The notes below the pieces were generated by a model. It ran no database searches. It worked only from the letters and a program-made list of their open reading frames with translations, and was not told the DNA's origin. A stretch of DNA of 64,000 nt from Serinus canaria (taxonomy: Eukaryota > Chordata > Aves > Passeriformes > Fringillidae), in contig NC_066316.1 in NCBI RefSeq assembly GCF_022539315.1, forward strand, positions 56,421,994 through 56,485,993, written 5' to 3'. Shown piece by piece: positions 52,801 through 64,000 of this stretch (positions are counted from its first letter, which is position 1; every line of letters begins with the position of its first letter). The position numbers and the translations under genes are program-made.

Positions 52801-55800
52801 TAATAAAACTTGAAGATTCCTGGCTCAGAGTGCTCTGTCCACAAGGATTTTCTCCTTTTTTTCTCCCCCCAAGGAATCCCTGATATATAAAAATGACTTT
52901 TTCAAGGAGACACAACCCAAATGCCTGCAGGTCCCTGAAATGACTGCCTAATACTTAGATTACTGCACTGATCATACAAAAGTCTCGATCCCTTCTTGCC
53001 TGTTGTTCTTGAATATGTCTGTAAATTCCTCTCTCAAATCACAGAAATCATCCTGGAGAAATATTCATTATCCATGCTGCCTTTTTCTGTTGGAAGTGCG
53101 GGTATTCTACAACAAAGAGTGTCTAGCTTCCCACTGAAGCTAGAGAGATTATCAACCCTTAAATAGCATCCAAATTCACTGAAATTAAGAAAATGAAAAG
53201 ATGCAAACAGGTTTCCAAGAACAGGTAACCCACTACAAAATCTAAAATACAGATTTTCTCCCTATGCCTTCAGAAACATGCAGTGGAAGTTGGTCCAGGC
53301 TGGAGCAAACCACACAACCATCTTCAGGCTAAAGGAAAAAGCAACAGGACTGGCATGCCCATGGCTCAATGGTACCTGTTTGTCTTTTATGAATCCTGAC
53401 CTCATTTATCCTTGTAACACAGAATTCATGACCTCTCTTGCAGGCATGTTCATCTGGCTTGACTGAATTTCCACTGTGTCAATCTGCTCCTCAAATTCTT
53501 TCAGCCAGCAAAGAACACTGGTGATGCCTGAGAGGAAACAAAGATGACAAAAAGTACCCCAGGCCATTTTCAGTAGGAAATTATTTCATATTGTGTTTTG
53601 TTCAGAAAGGTCTGACAAAAAGTCTACTCCAAGAAACTTCTCTGTCTTACACATCTCATGAGTTAAACACAAATAGGTTAAGCATGAAATAATTGCAAAT
53701 ATTTTTTTGTATGAAAAGCCTAGACATCTGAACACCTGTGTGTTATTGACAAAAAAAGACTGCTCAGTCTAATGCTTGGAGTGGAGAAAGGCAGCTCCTG
53801 ACAGAATTGCTCTTGAAGTATCATCCTGTGACTATAGTGTCTTGCAGCCAGCTTTTCAGGCTGTAGCACTTCTTCTGCTCTGTTATCCCAGCTCCACAAG
53901 CCCTAGGAGAGCTCTGTGGTATTGCCTACACACTAAATGGGTTATCAGGGATGACTGCTTATCCCTGCAGCTCCTGCAGAGTGAGATGACACCTGTGTGT
54001 TTGCCCCCCACAACTCCCCAGAGGCACCCACCAAATTTCCCAAGTGTGGAGAGAGACACTGGCATTCACCAGGCACAAGCTGTGGTGGCATGAGGAGCAG
54101 GAATGGTTCTCCTCAGGAGCAACAAGGAGATGAGGTACATGGATGTAGCCATAAGCTTTAATGCTCACAGGACTCAACCCAAAGTGTTCTGGCTTGGCAC
54201 AAAACCACATCAGTCTTCTGCTTGAGAACTGTGATACAGGCAATGAATCAGCACTGCCATGGTCACACAACGCCCAGATGCTACAAAATCGTTCTCCCAG
54301 CCCTGTTTGGAGTGTGCTGAGACAGCTGCTTGACCAGAAATTAATTCTGCTTCAGCAAACACCTGTCCAGGAGCTCTGCTTTCCACTGGGTTCCATCCCC
54401 CCCCCAGCCAGGAGCAGCCCCAACCCTGGGCATCTCCCAGGGGACGGGCACAGGGCAGGGTTTGGTGGGGCCCATGGTGGGCAGGGCTGCAGGCAGCTGC
54501 AGACTGGCCCTGCTGCAGCGTGGCTGGGACAGAGGCTGACAGCCCTGGGGGCTGACATGGGGTGCTGGGCTATGGGCAGCCCCTGGGGGCTGGCAGGCAC
54601 AGTCAGGGCTGGGGGTGCCCCTGGGGCCCTGCCACCAGACTCTTTGGTCAAATTTCTGTTCTCAGAGACTTTTCTCTCATCTGGACACGTTCTTGGACTT
54701 TTGCTCCATCTCCCTCAGCACTCCTTGACCTTGCTTGGCTGTAGGAACTCACTGTGGATCACACTTGCTCCCTAGTGGCACTAAAGCAGCCATCTCTTTA
54801 AGACACACATGGTAGGCTGCCTTATTGCACAGCCCCCCAGCCTGCCTTTGGGGAAGTGCACTGCATCATGCCTGCCTGCAGCTCCAACAACAGCAATTCC
54901 CCACCTTTCCCCCCACAGGCTTCCAGCTTCCTTCTGACTACCTCCCTTGTGAAGCACAGACTCTGAATCAAGAAAATCCCCATACCCTGGGTTCAGAAGC
55001 AGTGGTCACTTCCCTTTCAGTGCTGCAACTGAGGGACAACTGCTGTGGCTCCCTTTCTACCCACCTGAGCTGCCCTGACCTAGGAGGCCATTTCACAGCC
55101 ATGCCACAGCTCCCTGCCTCAGCACTGTGCTGTCTCTGCTTTACAACCCACTTTTCAGCCATCAAGTTTTAGCCAAAATTTTCTACTACAGGTTACCACA
55201 GCTTCTTCCAGATGCTGGCTCATTTACAAGAAGTGGGTTAGCCTTCACCAGCCTTACTCACTCTTAACCCTCCCTGACTCATGCTCGACTTCAGGGAGTT
55301 CAATCCTGTCATGCTCTGATGACATTTTATTTTAAGTGCATCAGTATTTTGAGTGGAAGGACCTACTTTTAAGTTAGACAGAAAGAGAGGAGAAGTTAAG
55401 GTTCTTCCCAGCTAAAAGGCCAACTTTGATACATCCAGGGATCAAGGAGATGAAGCCTATTCAGCCAAGGATCTTGAAGAATTGAAAGCATGAAATATTC
55501 CCCGTTTTTTTAAAGTAAAAGATGAAATCATATATAGAACATCTTTTTTGTCAAGAAAAGGTTAAAAAAAAAAGCCATTGGAAAGGAATATAGACTTCAG
55601 CAAAGGAATAGGCACATGAAAAATGTGGTTAGGACTAGGCAAGGAGACATGGGGAGGGTCAGTGGGAATAATCACTAGAGAAAGCTGTTTCACAGCATCT
55701 GTGGTAGAGATGAATAGACAGACCTGCCACTCCGCAGTTGATTTAGTCCACGCTGAATCTGAACTCTAATGAAACTGTCATTTTGGCAATATCTTGTAAC

Positions 55801-56715
55801 AAGGAGTCCTATGTGGCAGTTATGTATTTGCCCCTTTAGTTTCACAATTCCCTACTTTTAAATATATTTTGTTGCTATTAGTTTGACCTCCGCTAACACT
55901 AAATCGCTGCTGCTCTGGCATTCAGTGCAGAAATGCCTTGTGAAATGTCTCACTCAGCAATTGCCCCCACTGCCCTTTTTTCCCAAGGCCATCATTACTG
56001 TTTGCCTACCAGGTCTGCAAATCTGCCAGCAGCTCCCAAAGTTGTCTCCCAACCACACATTTCAGTGACCTCATCTCTGCAGGCCACAGTTCTCTCTCAC
56101 ACTTGACATAAACTCAGATCAACAAATCCACCCCCTAAAGCACAGATAATTATGCTGTTCTACTGCCAGGAAGCTCTAGTACATCCCAGTGAATCAAATG
56201 TAGAGCAAACCTAGATCTTTGCCAACTGGTGCAATCTTTGTTTCTGTAGTTGTCTAATTGCATCTTCAGTTGGAGTGTAAATGTCCTTGGGTCTTGCATG
56301 TGCAGATGAAGTTTGTCTCAGGCACCCTTTCATGATGACTGGGAGAGATAAGGTTTTTTTGAGTTGTGACAAAAAAGAGTGAATTTGGTTCTGTCTCCAC
56401 AGAGTCTCACTCTGTTGCTTTTGGATACAACTAAGGTTCAAATTCCTTTCAAAATCATTAAGCTGCATTTTCAGTGAGAGAAAGCTTACCTGAAAGTAAA
56501 GAACTTAAGTTGCAATGAGATAAAAAGAATGTACTCTCATGGAGAAATAAATGGTGAAAGGCTAGGACACAAAGGATAAAAGTCCTTGGAGGAAGATCAC
56601 CAGTGGACTCCCATTGGGCTGCATTACATGTTGTTATTATTATACATTATACATTATATACAGTGTATTCCCACAGGAATGGACTGATTGATCTAGTCCT
56701 AAGTGACTGGGAAAG
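49836..56715. other. Intergenic DNA; no gene seen
   Basis: AT-rich except for a GC-rich patch at about 54395-54640. Open frames over 100 codons (51543-51854 plus, 53776-54093 plus, 53959-54270 minus, 54161-54775 plus, 54825-55172 plus) have no recognisable domain. No clear repeat element was found. Confidence 0.55.
54395..54640. other. GC-rich, CpG-poor patch
   Basis: About 250 bp of GGGGCTG/CAGGGC-rich sequence sits in AT-rich surroundings, with few CpG dinucleotides. It supports a 204-codon plus frame (54161-54775) and a 99-codon minus frame, both low-complexity. The texture resembles the GC-rich patch around 11960-12120. Its nature is unknown to me. Confidence 0.5.
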
Positions 56716-56719
56716 TGGG

Positions 56720-57490
56720 ATGAGATAAAGGAACAAAGTTTGCTGATAATAATGAGTTATTCAAAGAAGTAAATTTAGAGCCAACTGCTGAGAGCTGCAG
56801 AGGGATATCATAATGCAGAATGACTTGGAAATAAAAATGCAGTTGAATTCAATATTGATAAATGTAAAGTAATGCACATGAGAGGAAAAACCCAACTATA
56901 CAAATGCAATGATAGTCACCAAAGTAGCTGCTACAACCGTGGAAAGCAATCTTGAGGTTATTATAGAGAGGCCTATGAAAATGTCAGCTCAGTGCTCAGT
57001 ACCATTTAAAAAAGCAAACCAAATGTTAGGAAAGAAATTAAGACCAAATCAGAAAATAGCATGAAGTTGTTGTACAGGTTTACTGTGTCACTGCACTCAA
57101 ATAGTGTGAGTTCTTCTGGCCCCATCCTCCTAGCTCAAAGAAGTGTGTAGGTTAAAAAAACAAAGATGCTGCAAAATCTGGAACAGTTCTGGTGTGAGAA
57201 ATGGTCAACAAGATCAGGAACCTTTGTCTGGAAGAAGAGAAAACCAGGGAGGGCACATGATAAACATCTAAATAATCTTAAGTACCTAGAAGGAAGCAGA
57301 TGGAGAAAAAGTGTTCACTGTCTTCCAGTAAAGCATTAAATGGAATCAGTAGAGGTAGTTTCAAATCAAGTAAAAGGAGGTAACTTTTCAAACTACAGTT
57401 CAGCTGTGTAACTCGTTGCCACAGGAGGCTGTGGGCACAAAAAATCTCTGTGGGCTTAAAAGACAAAGGGAAAAAGGAAATCTGTTGAGA
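56720..57490 (+). mobile_element. Old CR1 LINE fragment
   Basis: The order of CR1 landmarks is preserved on the plus strand. AAGTTTGCTGATAATAATGA corresponds to the 'KFADD' motif with its catalytic positions mutated. TTCAATATTGATAAATGTAA with AGTAATGCAC gives FNIDKCKVMH. GTAACTCGTTGCCACAGGAG matches the conserved 'LP.E' region near the 3' end. Frameshifts and stops are numerous. Confidence 0.8.
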
Positions 57491-60400
57491 ATTCCTGGAT
57501 ATGGAGACTCAGAGTTTTCCAAAGACGCAGACCCTGGGAGTGTGAAAGAGGTGTCTGGCAGCATGGCTGTGTCCTTGCACTGTTTGTCAATCCCTTTTCC
57601 TGCTGAGCATCCACTATTGCCCAGTGCTGATGAGCTGTAGTGGACCTGCTATAAAAGTTCTGGTGTTTTATGGTTGTTCCCTTAAAAGACCACATTAAGT
57701 CCCAAAGCTCACTGTTTCCTCCTTGGAAGTGAGTGAGGCAAACTTAGCTCTGATGCCTATTTTATGCTGGAATAAAATACAGTTTGGTCCAAATCAGAAG
57801 GGAGGTGTAAGCTGTGTGACTTGGATTAATTTGGCATTCAGTGGGTGTGCGAATGATGACATACCCACCAATAGAACAGATGGTCTGGGCAGCAGAAAAA
57901 ATAACCAAATAGCTATAAAATAAAGCAAGCTCCTTCCAGGCAAGTTCTTATCTTCATTTCACCTAAATAAACCTGAAACAATTTCATTGAAAGGAGCCAG
58001 CTGTTTACCTCTTTCACTTGCTTAATTTGGACTCATGCTGGGATTTACTTGCTGGAAATTCATCTTCTTTCTCCAGCTTGAATGTGGGTCCTTATGTTAT
58101 TAAATCTCTTGCTGAATCTCTTATACAGTGTCTATAGAGCGTCATCTACACTGACCACCAGAAAGCTGAAAGCAGTCTTACATTAATTTCTCCTCACCCC
58201 TGTGCATCCTGGGGGTGGCAGCTGGGATGAAGAGATCCTGAAGCTGATGAGGCAGGAGTGATACTTATGTCTCTGCAGGCATTGCATGGGCAAGCAGAAA
58301 GTCTGAAACCTCCTTAAGTTAAGCTAAATCAAACCTGAAGTTGTTGAACGACAGCAAATGTATCAGTCCTTAAACAAAAGCTATAACTCTACCCTGCAGT
58401 AAAAACACATCCCTAAAAGATGCACCCACTCTCTCCTTTTCTTCTCTTGCCCTTTCCACGCACCCCACACAGCTCTGTGTGCTGTGGCTGTACTGGTGTC
58501 AGAGACAGACCACACAGATAATTGCCAGTGTTGCATAAGGAATTTATTAGATATGTCCCACAGCAATAAAACTTTTCCATGCCCTTAAGTGACAGCAAGG
58601 TAAATAATGACAATGTGATAAACAAAGGTGTTCAGATTTTGAAAGTAATACTAAAACTGAGAGTTCCCTGTCAGAGCTTTAGGCCAGAATAATATTTTCC
58701 ACATTGCAGAAAACAGTTTTCTCTATTTTCATGTAATCTGATAAACATAGTTTCTGTTATCCTAAGCATGAATGTTTGTCAATACCAACTTTAAGTAATA
58801 AGAGTCTGATTTGGTTGCAGAAAAAAGAATGAGTCATCCAGCTGAACAAAAAACACTGCATTCTTGTAAATATATCCTGTATATCTGTACACTAAAAGAA
58901 GCCTAAGATATGATGATGCTATATTGTTTCCAAGTAGAAACATACCCAGATCTCTGTGTGGGTGGGTAAGTAGTGGGTGGATATAATAAAAACCTCTATG
59001 ATGTATTATACACATCCCTCTGTTGTTTTCAAATATGGCTCTGAATTATTAATACCTAAAAATGGAATTGTCCAGTTCTGCCCTTATGCATCATTGTTTA
59101 CTTCAACAAACCTAAATTTAGCAGGAAATGGTGAATATTTAATTGTGCAGCATAAATAATGAAGATTCCCAACCATTCTGGAAAGTCCCTGTTTCAGAGA
59201 TGGCAAGTGCTTGATTTTATGTTTTATTGCTGTACTCTGTTGCTTAGGTCTTCTGATTCATGACTCAGCCACTTGATATGCTGTGCTGAACTCCTCATTT
59301 TCAAAGGGGGAGAAAACAGAAGGGTTCCTGACTTTGTCCTTGGTATCTAGGGCATCATTTACCAAGCAGGTGCAAACAAGTACCCAAAGCCCTGTCTTTG
59401 GGACTTATCTTTTACTTTGGGACTCTCTAGTGGAAGATGCTGACTCTTTTGCTCCTTGTTTTCTTGACTGTTTTATGCAAACCAGGCCCCCTTGCCTGTC
59501 CCATCTGTGCTTTTCTTTGGGTGCTGCCTGGAAGGAAGGCTGTGTGCCTGTCCATGGGAGAGGCCCAGTGTGTTTTTGCCTGGCTCCACAAACAATGGAG
59601 GGAGGTATGGCTGCCTGTGCCAAGGACACACCCTCAAAGTCAGACGTGAATCTCCTCAAGTGGTTTATATGCAGGATCTGCCCAGCTTGTGAAGGCAGGT
59701 ACTGATAGGAGATGCACTGACAGAGGCAATGTTATTTCCCCCAGTTTTTGTCTGCACTGCTTTTCCCCATTTTTTTCCCTTTTTTGGCACTGGCACACAT
59801 CTGATGCCTCTACTTCAATCTCTTTGATCTACACCTGAGTATTTTGCAGTTATGAAAATCTGTGGTTAAGGCATAATTGTGGTTAAGGATCCTTAGTCCA
59901 GATCTCCAGGAAGTCCACTGCCTTTTCCAAAATCCAAATGGGTTTCATAACACTGGATAACTCAAGGAAAATATAAATATGTGGTTCATCTTGTGGTCCA
60001 GCATGCAAATGTGCAGCTGGATGCAGTGGGGCTATGCTGGAGCAGCTAGATTTGTTGAAATCACTGAAACATCCTGGGAGAGTTGTAAAGCACCTCCAGC
60101 AAGCTCTGGTCTCCCCCACAGAACAGCAACCTTCTGCTCTTTCCTAATATAAAGGTGTTCTGGGCTGGGCAGAGGTTTCATGGTCCCTGTCTGGCCCCAA
60201 ATGCATCCCTAGAAACATCAGAATCCTTTGACACCTGCTGACACTGAAGCCTGTGCAGTACCTGCCCTTTTGGGGGATGCAGCCTAAACCATCTCTGCGT
60301 GCTCAGGGCCTCTCCCCCTGTGCATAAACACATCTAGAGGGGACAGTGCCAGCTGATACCACAAAACCACAGTATTTTAAATAAAACAGTGGGGCTGAAG

Positions 60401-61539
60401 TTGGCTTCAGACCTCAGTGTGGCACTGGAATAGTCTGGAATAGCAAATACAGTCCATATTTTGTGTGTCAAAGGAGAACCATCCCTATGAATTAAAAGGC
60501 TTCACCATTCCTCTACTCCCATTTCCGTATAGAGCTACATCTACCTCTGTGACTTTAGTCCCTCTTTGTTCACTTCCATGCACTCCACTAAGAACCAGAA
60601 AACTGCATGTTTATTGATCTTCTTAAGAAATTGCCTGTGTGCTACTGTAGGAGTAAGCTGGCTGGCTCTGGTTGCAACCTCCTGTTCCCAACCCCATCAA
60701 CCTTGGGGAAATGTGTCTGGCAACACATTTGCATGGAACTTGCGAGCATGGCTTGGGGTTCAAGGGAGGCAGTGTCAGGAAAAAGGAATTTTACAGAGGG
60801 ATAGATAAGCAGATACAAAGGCACACTGCATGTTTCTTTCACATCCGTTTGTATCTTAATTCCTATCAAGACTGAGTATCCAAGTAATGGAAACTTACCT
60901 GAGCTAGAAGAGTGTTCTCTATATCATTTCTTCCTCAGAACTTCAGAAATGCAGAGACGCCACCTTTTGATTTTCATTCACTTGTCCTAAACACAGTACA
61001 CAAAATGGCCTGCCTAAAAGTCAAAGTATTTTTAAAACATATTTATTAAGCATAAAGGAATAAAACCTGATTATTTCACACTTTGTATGTCCTTTTATGT
61101 AATGTGAACTATGAATCCTTTAATTACACATTTCATTTTGTAGACAATGATAAGCAATTTTAACATTATAGTTATTACACCTGGTCTGGGTCAGATCTGC
61201 AGCTTCACCTACGGTACAGATAAACGTGTTAACATCTATGTTTTGTGTCATAGAATCCTATGCACACAGTGTAACTTCCATGGGGAGTGAATTGAAAGCA
61301 GTGCCCCAGCCAGGAATTATGAAAAGGTCTCTGAGTGTGATCAAAAAGCTGGAGATTGACAGAGATGACTGCAATTGAATAGGGAATGTTATTAATACCA
61401 GAAGAGCAGGGAGTGCTTGCTAACCTGGTAACAAGGCATATTATTGTGCTGAAGAATTATGAAGCAAAACTAAACAAAACTTATTGAATTATCCGTTCAG
61501 AGCCTACTGAGGAATGAGCGGCCACAGAGGTAATACAGA
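57491..61539. other. Intergenic DNA; no gene seen
   Basis: AT-rich sequence with chance open frames up to 140 codons (59283-59705 plus), none recognised. No repeat element identified. Confidence 0.55.
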
Positions 61540-61544
61540 GCATG
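61540..61544. repeat. Target-site duplication, left copy
   Basis: GCATG lies immediately before the LTR's 5' TG and is repeated exactly at 62828-62832. A 5-bp duplication is typical of ERVL (class III) integration. Confidence 0.85.
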
Positions 61545-61728
61545 TGTCGTGGTTTAAGAGGAAATAAAGTTTTTTGTGATGGTGTGGGCAAGCCAATCGG
61601 TGTTCAGATTTAATATTGGCACCTGGTTTGTCCACTGAGGGCATGGATACGCCTCTGAGAACACAGGGGTTAAAAGCTGTGATCTCCCAGGGGAACTTCC
61701 TCTTGGAGTCCCGCTTGGGACTGAGCAG

Positions 61729-61743
61729 CCCCCCCCCCCCCCC
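61729..61743. repeat. 15-base C run in the LTR
   Basis: An uninterrupted run of 15 C precedes GCCCAGATTTGG within the LTR. The complementary strand is a G run. Confidence 0.9.
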
Positions 61744-61869
61744 GCCCAGATTTGGCTGGGCAGGGGGGGAGGGGAGCCATGTGGCCGGAGAGAGAGGTAG
61801 GCCAGGCCCGGGCCCAAGGGTGGAGGAGGGAGGAGAACATGGAAGGGCTTCGGGCAGCCATCCTCCATT

Positions 61870-61889
61870 CCCCCCCCCCCCCCCCCCCC
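61870..61889. repeat. 20-base C run in the LTR
   Basis: Twenty C in a row are followed by a GGAGAGAGGGAGAGAGAGAC purine tract. Length polymorphism or sequencing error is likely at such a run. Confidence 0.9.
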
Positions 61890-62091
61890 GGAGAGAGGGA
61901 GAGAGAGACAGAGCCGGTGCCTGTGGTGTCTGTGATAGTGGCCCGGCGTGAAGGAGAAGCGGGGGGTGCCCAGCAGGGCAGCCAGGTGTGGGAGTTGACG
62001 AAGTAAACCGGCAGAGAGAGAGAGCTTGGGACTTTTAACCCCTCTGAGGAAGATGGGAACCTTGCAAAAGCTGAGTCTTCCTGAAGTTGAT

Positions 62092-62125
62092 GAGATTGAG
62101 AAGATGTTGAGATTGAGAAGATGTT
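62092..62125. repeat. 17-bp tandem duplication within the LTR
   Basis: GAGATTGAGAAGATGTT occurs twice in direct succession (62092-62108 and 62109-62125). Confidence 0.9.
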
Positions 62126-62690
62126 GAGAAAATTCTAGGTGGGAGGAGACGATGGAGTGGCTTTGGGCTGGACTTTTCTTGTGTAGCCACGGCAGAACCA
62201 CTGGTGTTTCTGTGACACAGAGACTGCGTTCTAGGGGGAGGCGATGGCTCAGAGCCAGGAGAGTGCAGTGATGTGGAGGTGTGTGAACAGAGACGACGGG
62301 TGAGGAGGGTGGTGGTGGTGCCCTCCGCTTCGAAGAAGAGAAGAAGAAGAAGACGATCTCTGTTCAAGAGACCCCTCGGCCCCAGGGGGTGAAATTTGGG
62401 GGGGACAAGTGTCCCAAAAGGAGAAGGACTGTGCTCCCTTTGGAACTGGTCAAAGTATCCTTGAAATGAAAAACCCTAGAAGCAGCTCTGATCCATGTGC
62501 AGTGGTGAGAGCACTGGACATGGAAGGGATGTGGCGCAAGAGAGACTCCTCTCTTCTCGAGGGACTGAGAATCGATTATCTGAAGGGTGGCAGTGGAATT
62601 GGGAATTTGGTGGGGGGAGGAGGAAGAATTTGGAAGGTTTTCATCTTGTGTTCATTGTGTTTTGTGTGTCTTCCTTTGTAGTTGTAGGTT

Positions 62691-62696
62691 AATAAA
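62691..62696 (+). terminator. LTR polyadenylation signal AATAAA
   Basis: AATAAA is followed by a T run and CCTTTTGACC, about 130 bp before the LTR end. It is the expected signal at the R/U5 boundary of an ERVL-like LTR. Confidence 0.6.
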
Positions 62697-62827
62697 TGTT
62701 TTTTTTTCCTTTTGACCTTAAGTTGGAGCCTGCTTTGCTCTGTCTCTGATCATATCTCACAGTAGGTGCCAGGGAAGGAGGTGATCTCGTGGGGGCGCTG
62801 GCATTGTGCCAGGCTCAAACCATGACA

Positions 62828-62832
62828 GCATG
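62828..62832. repeat. Target-site duplication, right copy
   Basis: GCATG directly after the LTR's terminal CA is identical to 61540-61544. Confidence 0.85.
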
Positions 62833-62934
62833 GTAAAGATATTTTACAGCTGTATATTGCAATTGCAGATTGCAAGACTATTGTTTAAAATTAAGGACTT
62901 AAAGTCTACACTCAGAGGTGCTGCATGACTGCAG

Positions 62935-63491
62935 TGTTGTGGTTTAAGCCCAGCCAGCAACCAAGCCCCAGGCAGTTACTCATTCACTCCCCCACCAGCT
63001 GGATTCAGGAGAAAATCAGAAGGTTAAAAGCTTGAAAACTCATAGGTTGTGATAAAGACAGGTTAATAGGGAAAGCAAAAGCCCTGCAAACAAGCAAAGC
63101 AAAACAAGGCATCAATTTCCTGCTTCCCATGGGCAGGCAGGTGTTCAGCCATCGCCAGGAGAGTAGGACCCCATCACCTGCAATGGTTACTTGGGAAGAC
63201 AAATTCCATCACTCCAAATGTCCCTCCTTCCTCCTTCTTGCCCCCACTTTATATTCTGAGCATGATGTGATATGGTCTGGAATATCCCTGTGGTCAGTTT
63301 GGGTCCCCTGTCCTGGCTGTTCCTCTTTCTAACCTCCCTTGCCCCCCAGCATCCTTGCCAGCATGGCAGTAAGAAAAGTAAAATGGCCTTGGCTCTGTGT
63401 GAGCCCTGCTCAGCAATAACACAAACGTCTCTGCATTATCAACCCTGTGTTCAGCACAAATCCAAACCACAGCCCTGTGCTAACACAAGTA
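62935..63491 (-). mobile_element. ERVL-like LTR, 5'-truncated, reverse orientation
   Basis: On the minus strand this reads as a widespread avian LTR family. It has GGTTTGGATTTGTGCTG near its start, a TATAAA box (63248-63253), CCATGGGAAGCAGG, a CCCTATTAACCTGTCTTTAT segment resembling the ATTAAA polyadenylation region, and an end CTTAAACCACAACA. The first few dozen bases of the family's 5' end are missing, and the sequence becomes unique past about 63491. No target duplication can be paired. It is solo as far as can be seen. Confidence 0.85.
63248..63253 (-). promoter_or_regulatory. TATA box of the reverse-strand LTR
   Basis: TATAAA on the minus strand (TTTATA on plus) sits in the context CAGAATATAAAGTGGGG, at the position of the promoter in this LTR family. 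Confidence 0.6.
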
Positions 63492-64000
63492 GGTAAGTGG
63501 CCTACTCTACAGAGAGCTTGGATGCTCTTAACTCATGTATAATACATAGTTCTGGCTTCATATAAGTTAATTACAGTGTATGAGGGCAGATAGGAAAGTA
63601 TTCTTTTAATATATTACAGTAGTCTTTTCTCACTCCCAGGTAGTTTATGCCTCAAATGCAAACCTGTTATTTGGGGGGTTTTTGGTTTTTTTTAGGAATT
63701 CATTCAACTGATATTGAAGTCAATTTCAGCTTACTGATGGAGCTTGCTGATAACTCTTTTACAACTGGCAGCATCCCAGCTGATGATGGTTATCAAGGGC
63801 CTAGACCTTTTAACAGTAATTCTGGGGTTTTGATGTTGAAAAGCAGGTGGGAAGAATAGCACAGTTACTCAGGCATTTGTATAAGACATAAAGAATACCA
63901 TTAAAACTCCATTCCTAAGACAAAGTGACAATTTCTACTGTGAGAATAAAGCCCACATAACAATATCATCTTCAGGATAGAGCCTCAGGCTAAAGAATGA
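63492..64000. other. Intergenic DNA at the right edge; no gene seen
   Basis: Unique AT-rich sequence. One 70-codon plus frame (63647-63859) has no recognisable domain. Confidence 0.55.

Larger units (their letters stand above)
61545..62827 (+). mobile_element. Solo LTR of an ERVL-type endogenous retrovirus
   Basis: A complete 1283-bp LTR starts TGTCGTGGTTTAAG and ends CTCAAACCATGACA; the two ends are inverted repeats of each other with two mismatches. An AATAAA lies at 62691-62696, followed by a T-rich segment, consistent with the R/U5 part and plus orientation. A 5-bp target duplication flanks it. No gag, pol or env sequence, primer-binding site or second LTR of the same family follows, so it is a solo LTR left by recombination. 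Two long C runs and GA/GAA-rich tracts lie inside. Open frames here, such as the 215-codon minus frame at 61554-62201, are compositional. Confidence 0.9.

Noticed and set aside
54161..54775. 204-codon plus frame as a gene
   Set aside because: No domain, no clear splice or promoter context, and low-complexity composition; kept only as a low-interest observation.
61554..62201. 215-codon minus open frame
   Set aside because: It lies wholly inside the solo LTR and is driven by poly-C and GA tracts; retroviral LTRs of this type encode no such protein.
28300..64000. LRP11 or ULBP/RAET1-like genes expected from mammalian gene order
   Set aside because: No LDL-receptor class A, MANSC or MHC class I-like exon patterns and no second CpG island were seen.
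1..64000. CRISPR arrays, bacterial operons, tRNA or rRNA genes
   Set aside because: No regularly spaced repeats with unique spacers, no operon layout, and no tRNA- or rRNA-like segments were recognised by eye.

Overview
The window is vertebrate, most likely bird, and probably passerine, nuclear DNA. The evidence is a sparse gene layout, several CR1 LINE fragments with the avian CR1 3' terminus, two avian ERVL-like LTRs, and one CpG island holding a recognisable vertebrate first exon. There are no bacterial-style operons, and most open reading frames are chance frames in intron or intergenic DNA.

The only gene I can support is the first coding exon of PPP1R14C (KEPI, a phosphorylation-dependent inhibitor of protein phosphatase 1) on the minus strand at 27558-27845. 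It lies in a CpG island at about 26860-28300 and ends in a GT splice donor. Exon 2 was not found, so positions 1-27557 are read as part of intron 1. This intronic stretch holds a GC-rich minisatellite (11667-11950) next to a plus-strand CR1 copy (12320-13260), a minus-strand CR1 copy (21619-22365), a 36-base T tract (24361-24396) and otherwise unremarkable sequence.

The DNA from about 28300 to 64000 lies upstream of PPP1R14C and appears intergenic. In mammals this side leads towards the ULBP/RAET1 cluster and LRP11, and nothing resembling those genes is visible here. It contains old CR1 fragments (about 35300, 46316, 49445 and 56720), a small 30-bp tandem repeat, a perfect 17-bp-stem hairpin at 41915-41955, A/C-rich low-complexity tracts and a GC-rich patch at about 54395-54640. 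At the right end is a complete solo LTR (61545-62827) flanked by a 5-bp target-site duplication. A second, 5'-truncated LTR in the opposite orientation (62935-63491) lies only about 107 bp away.

I found no new multi-gene system. The observations most worth checking are the young solo LTR and its convergent neighbour, the compound 38/66-bp minisatellite, the uORF and GC-boxes of the PPP1R14C promoter, the perfect hairpin, and one stretch that reads like a conserved non-coding element.
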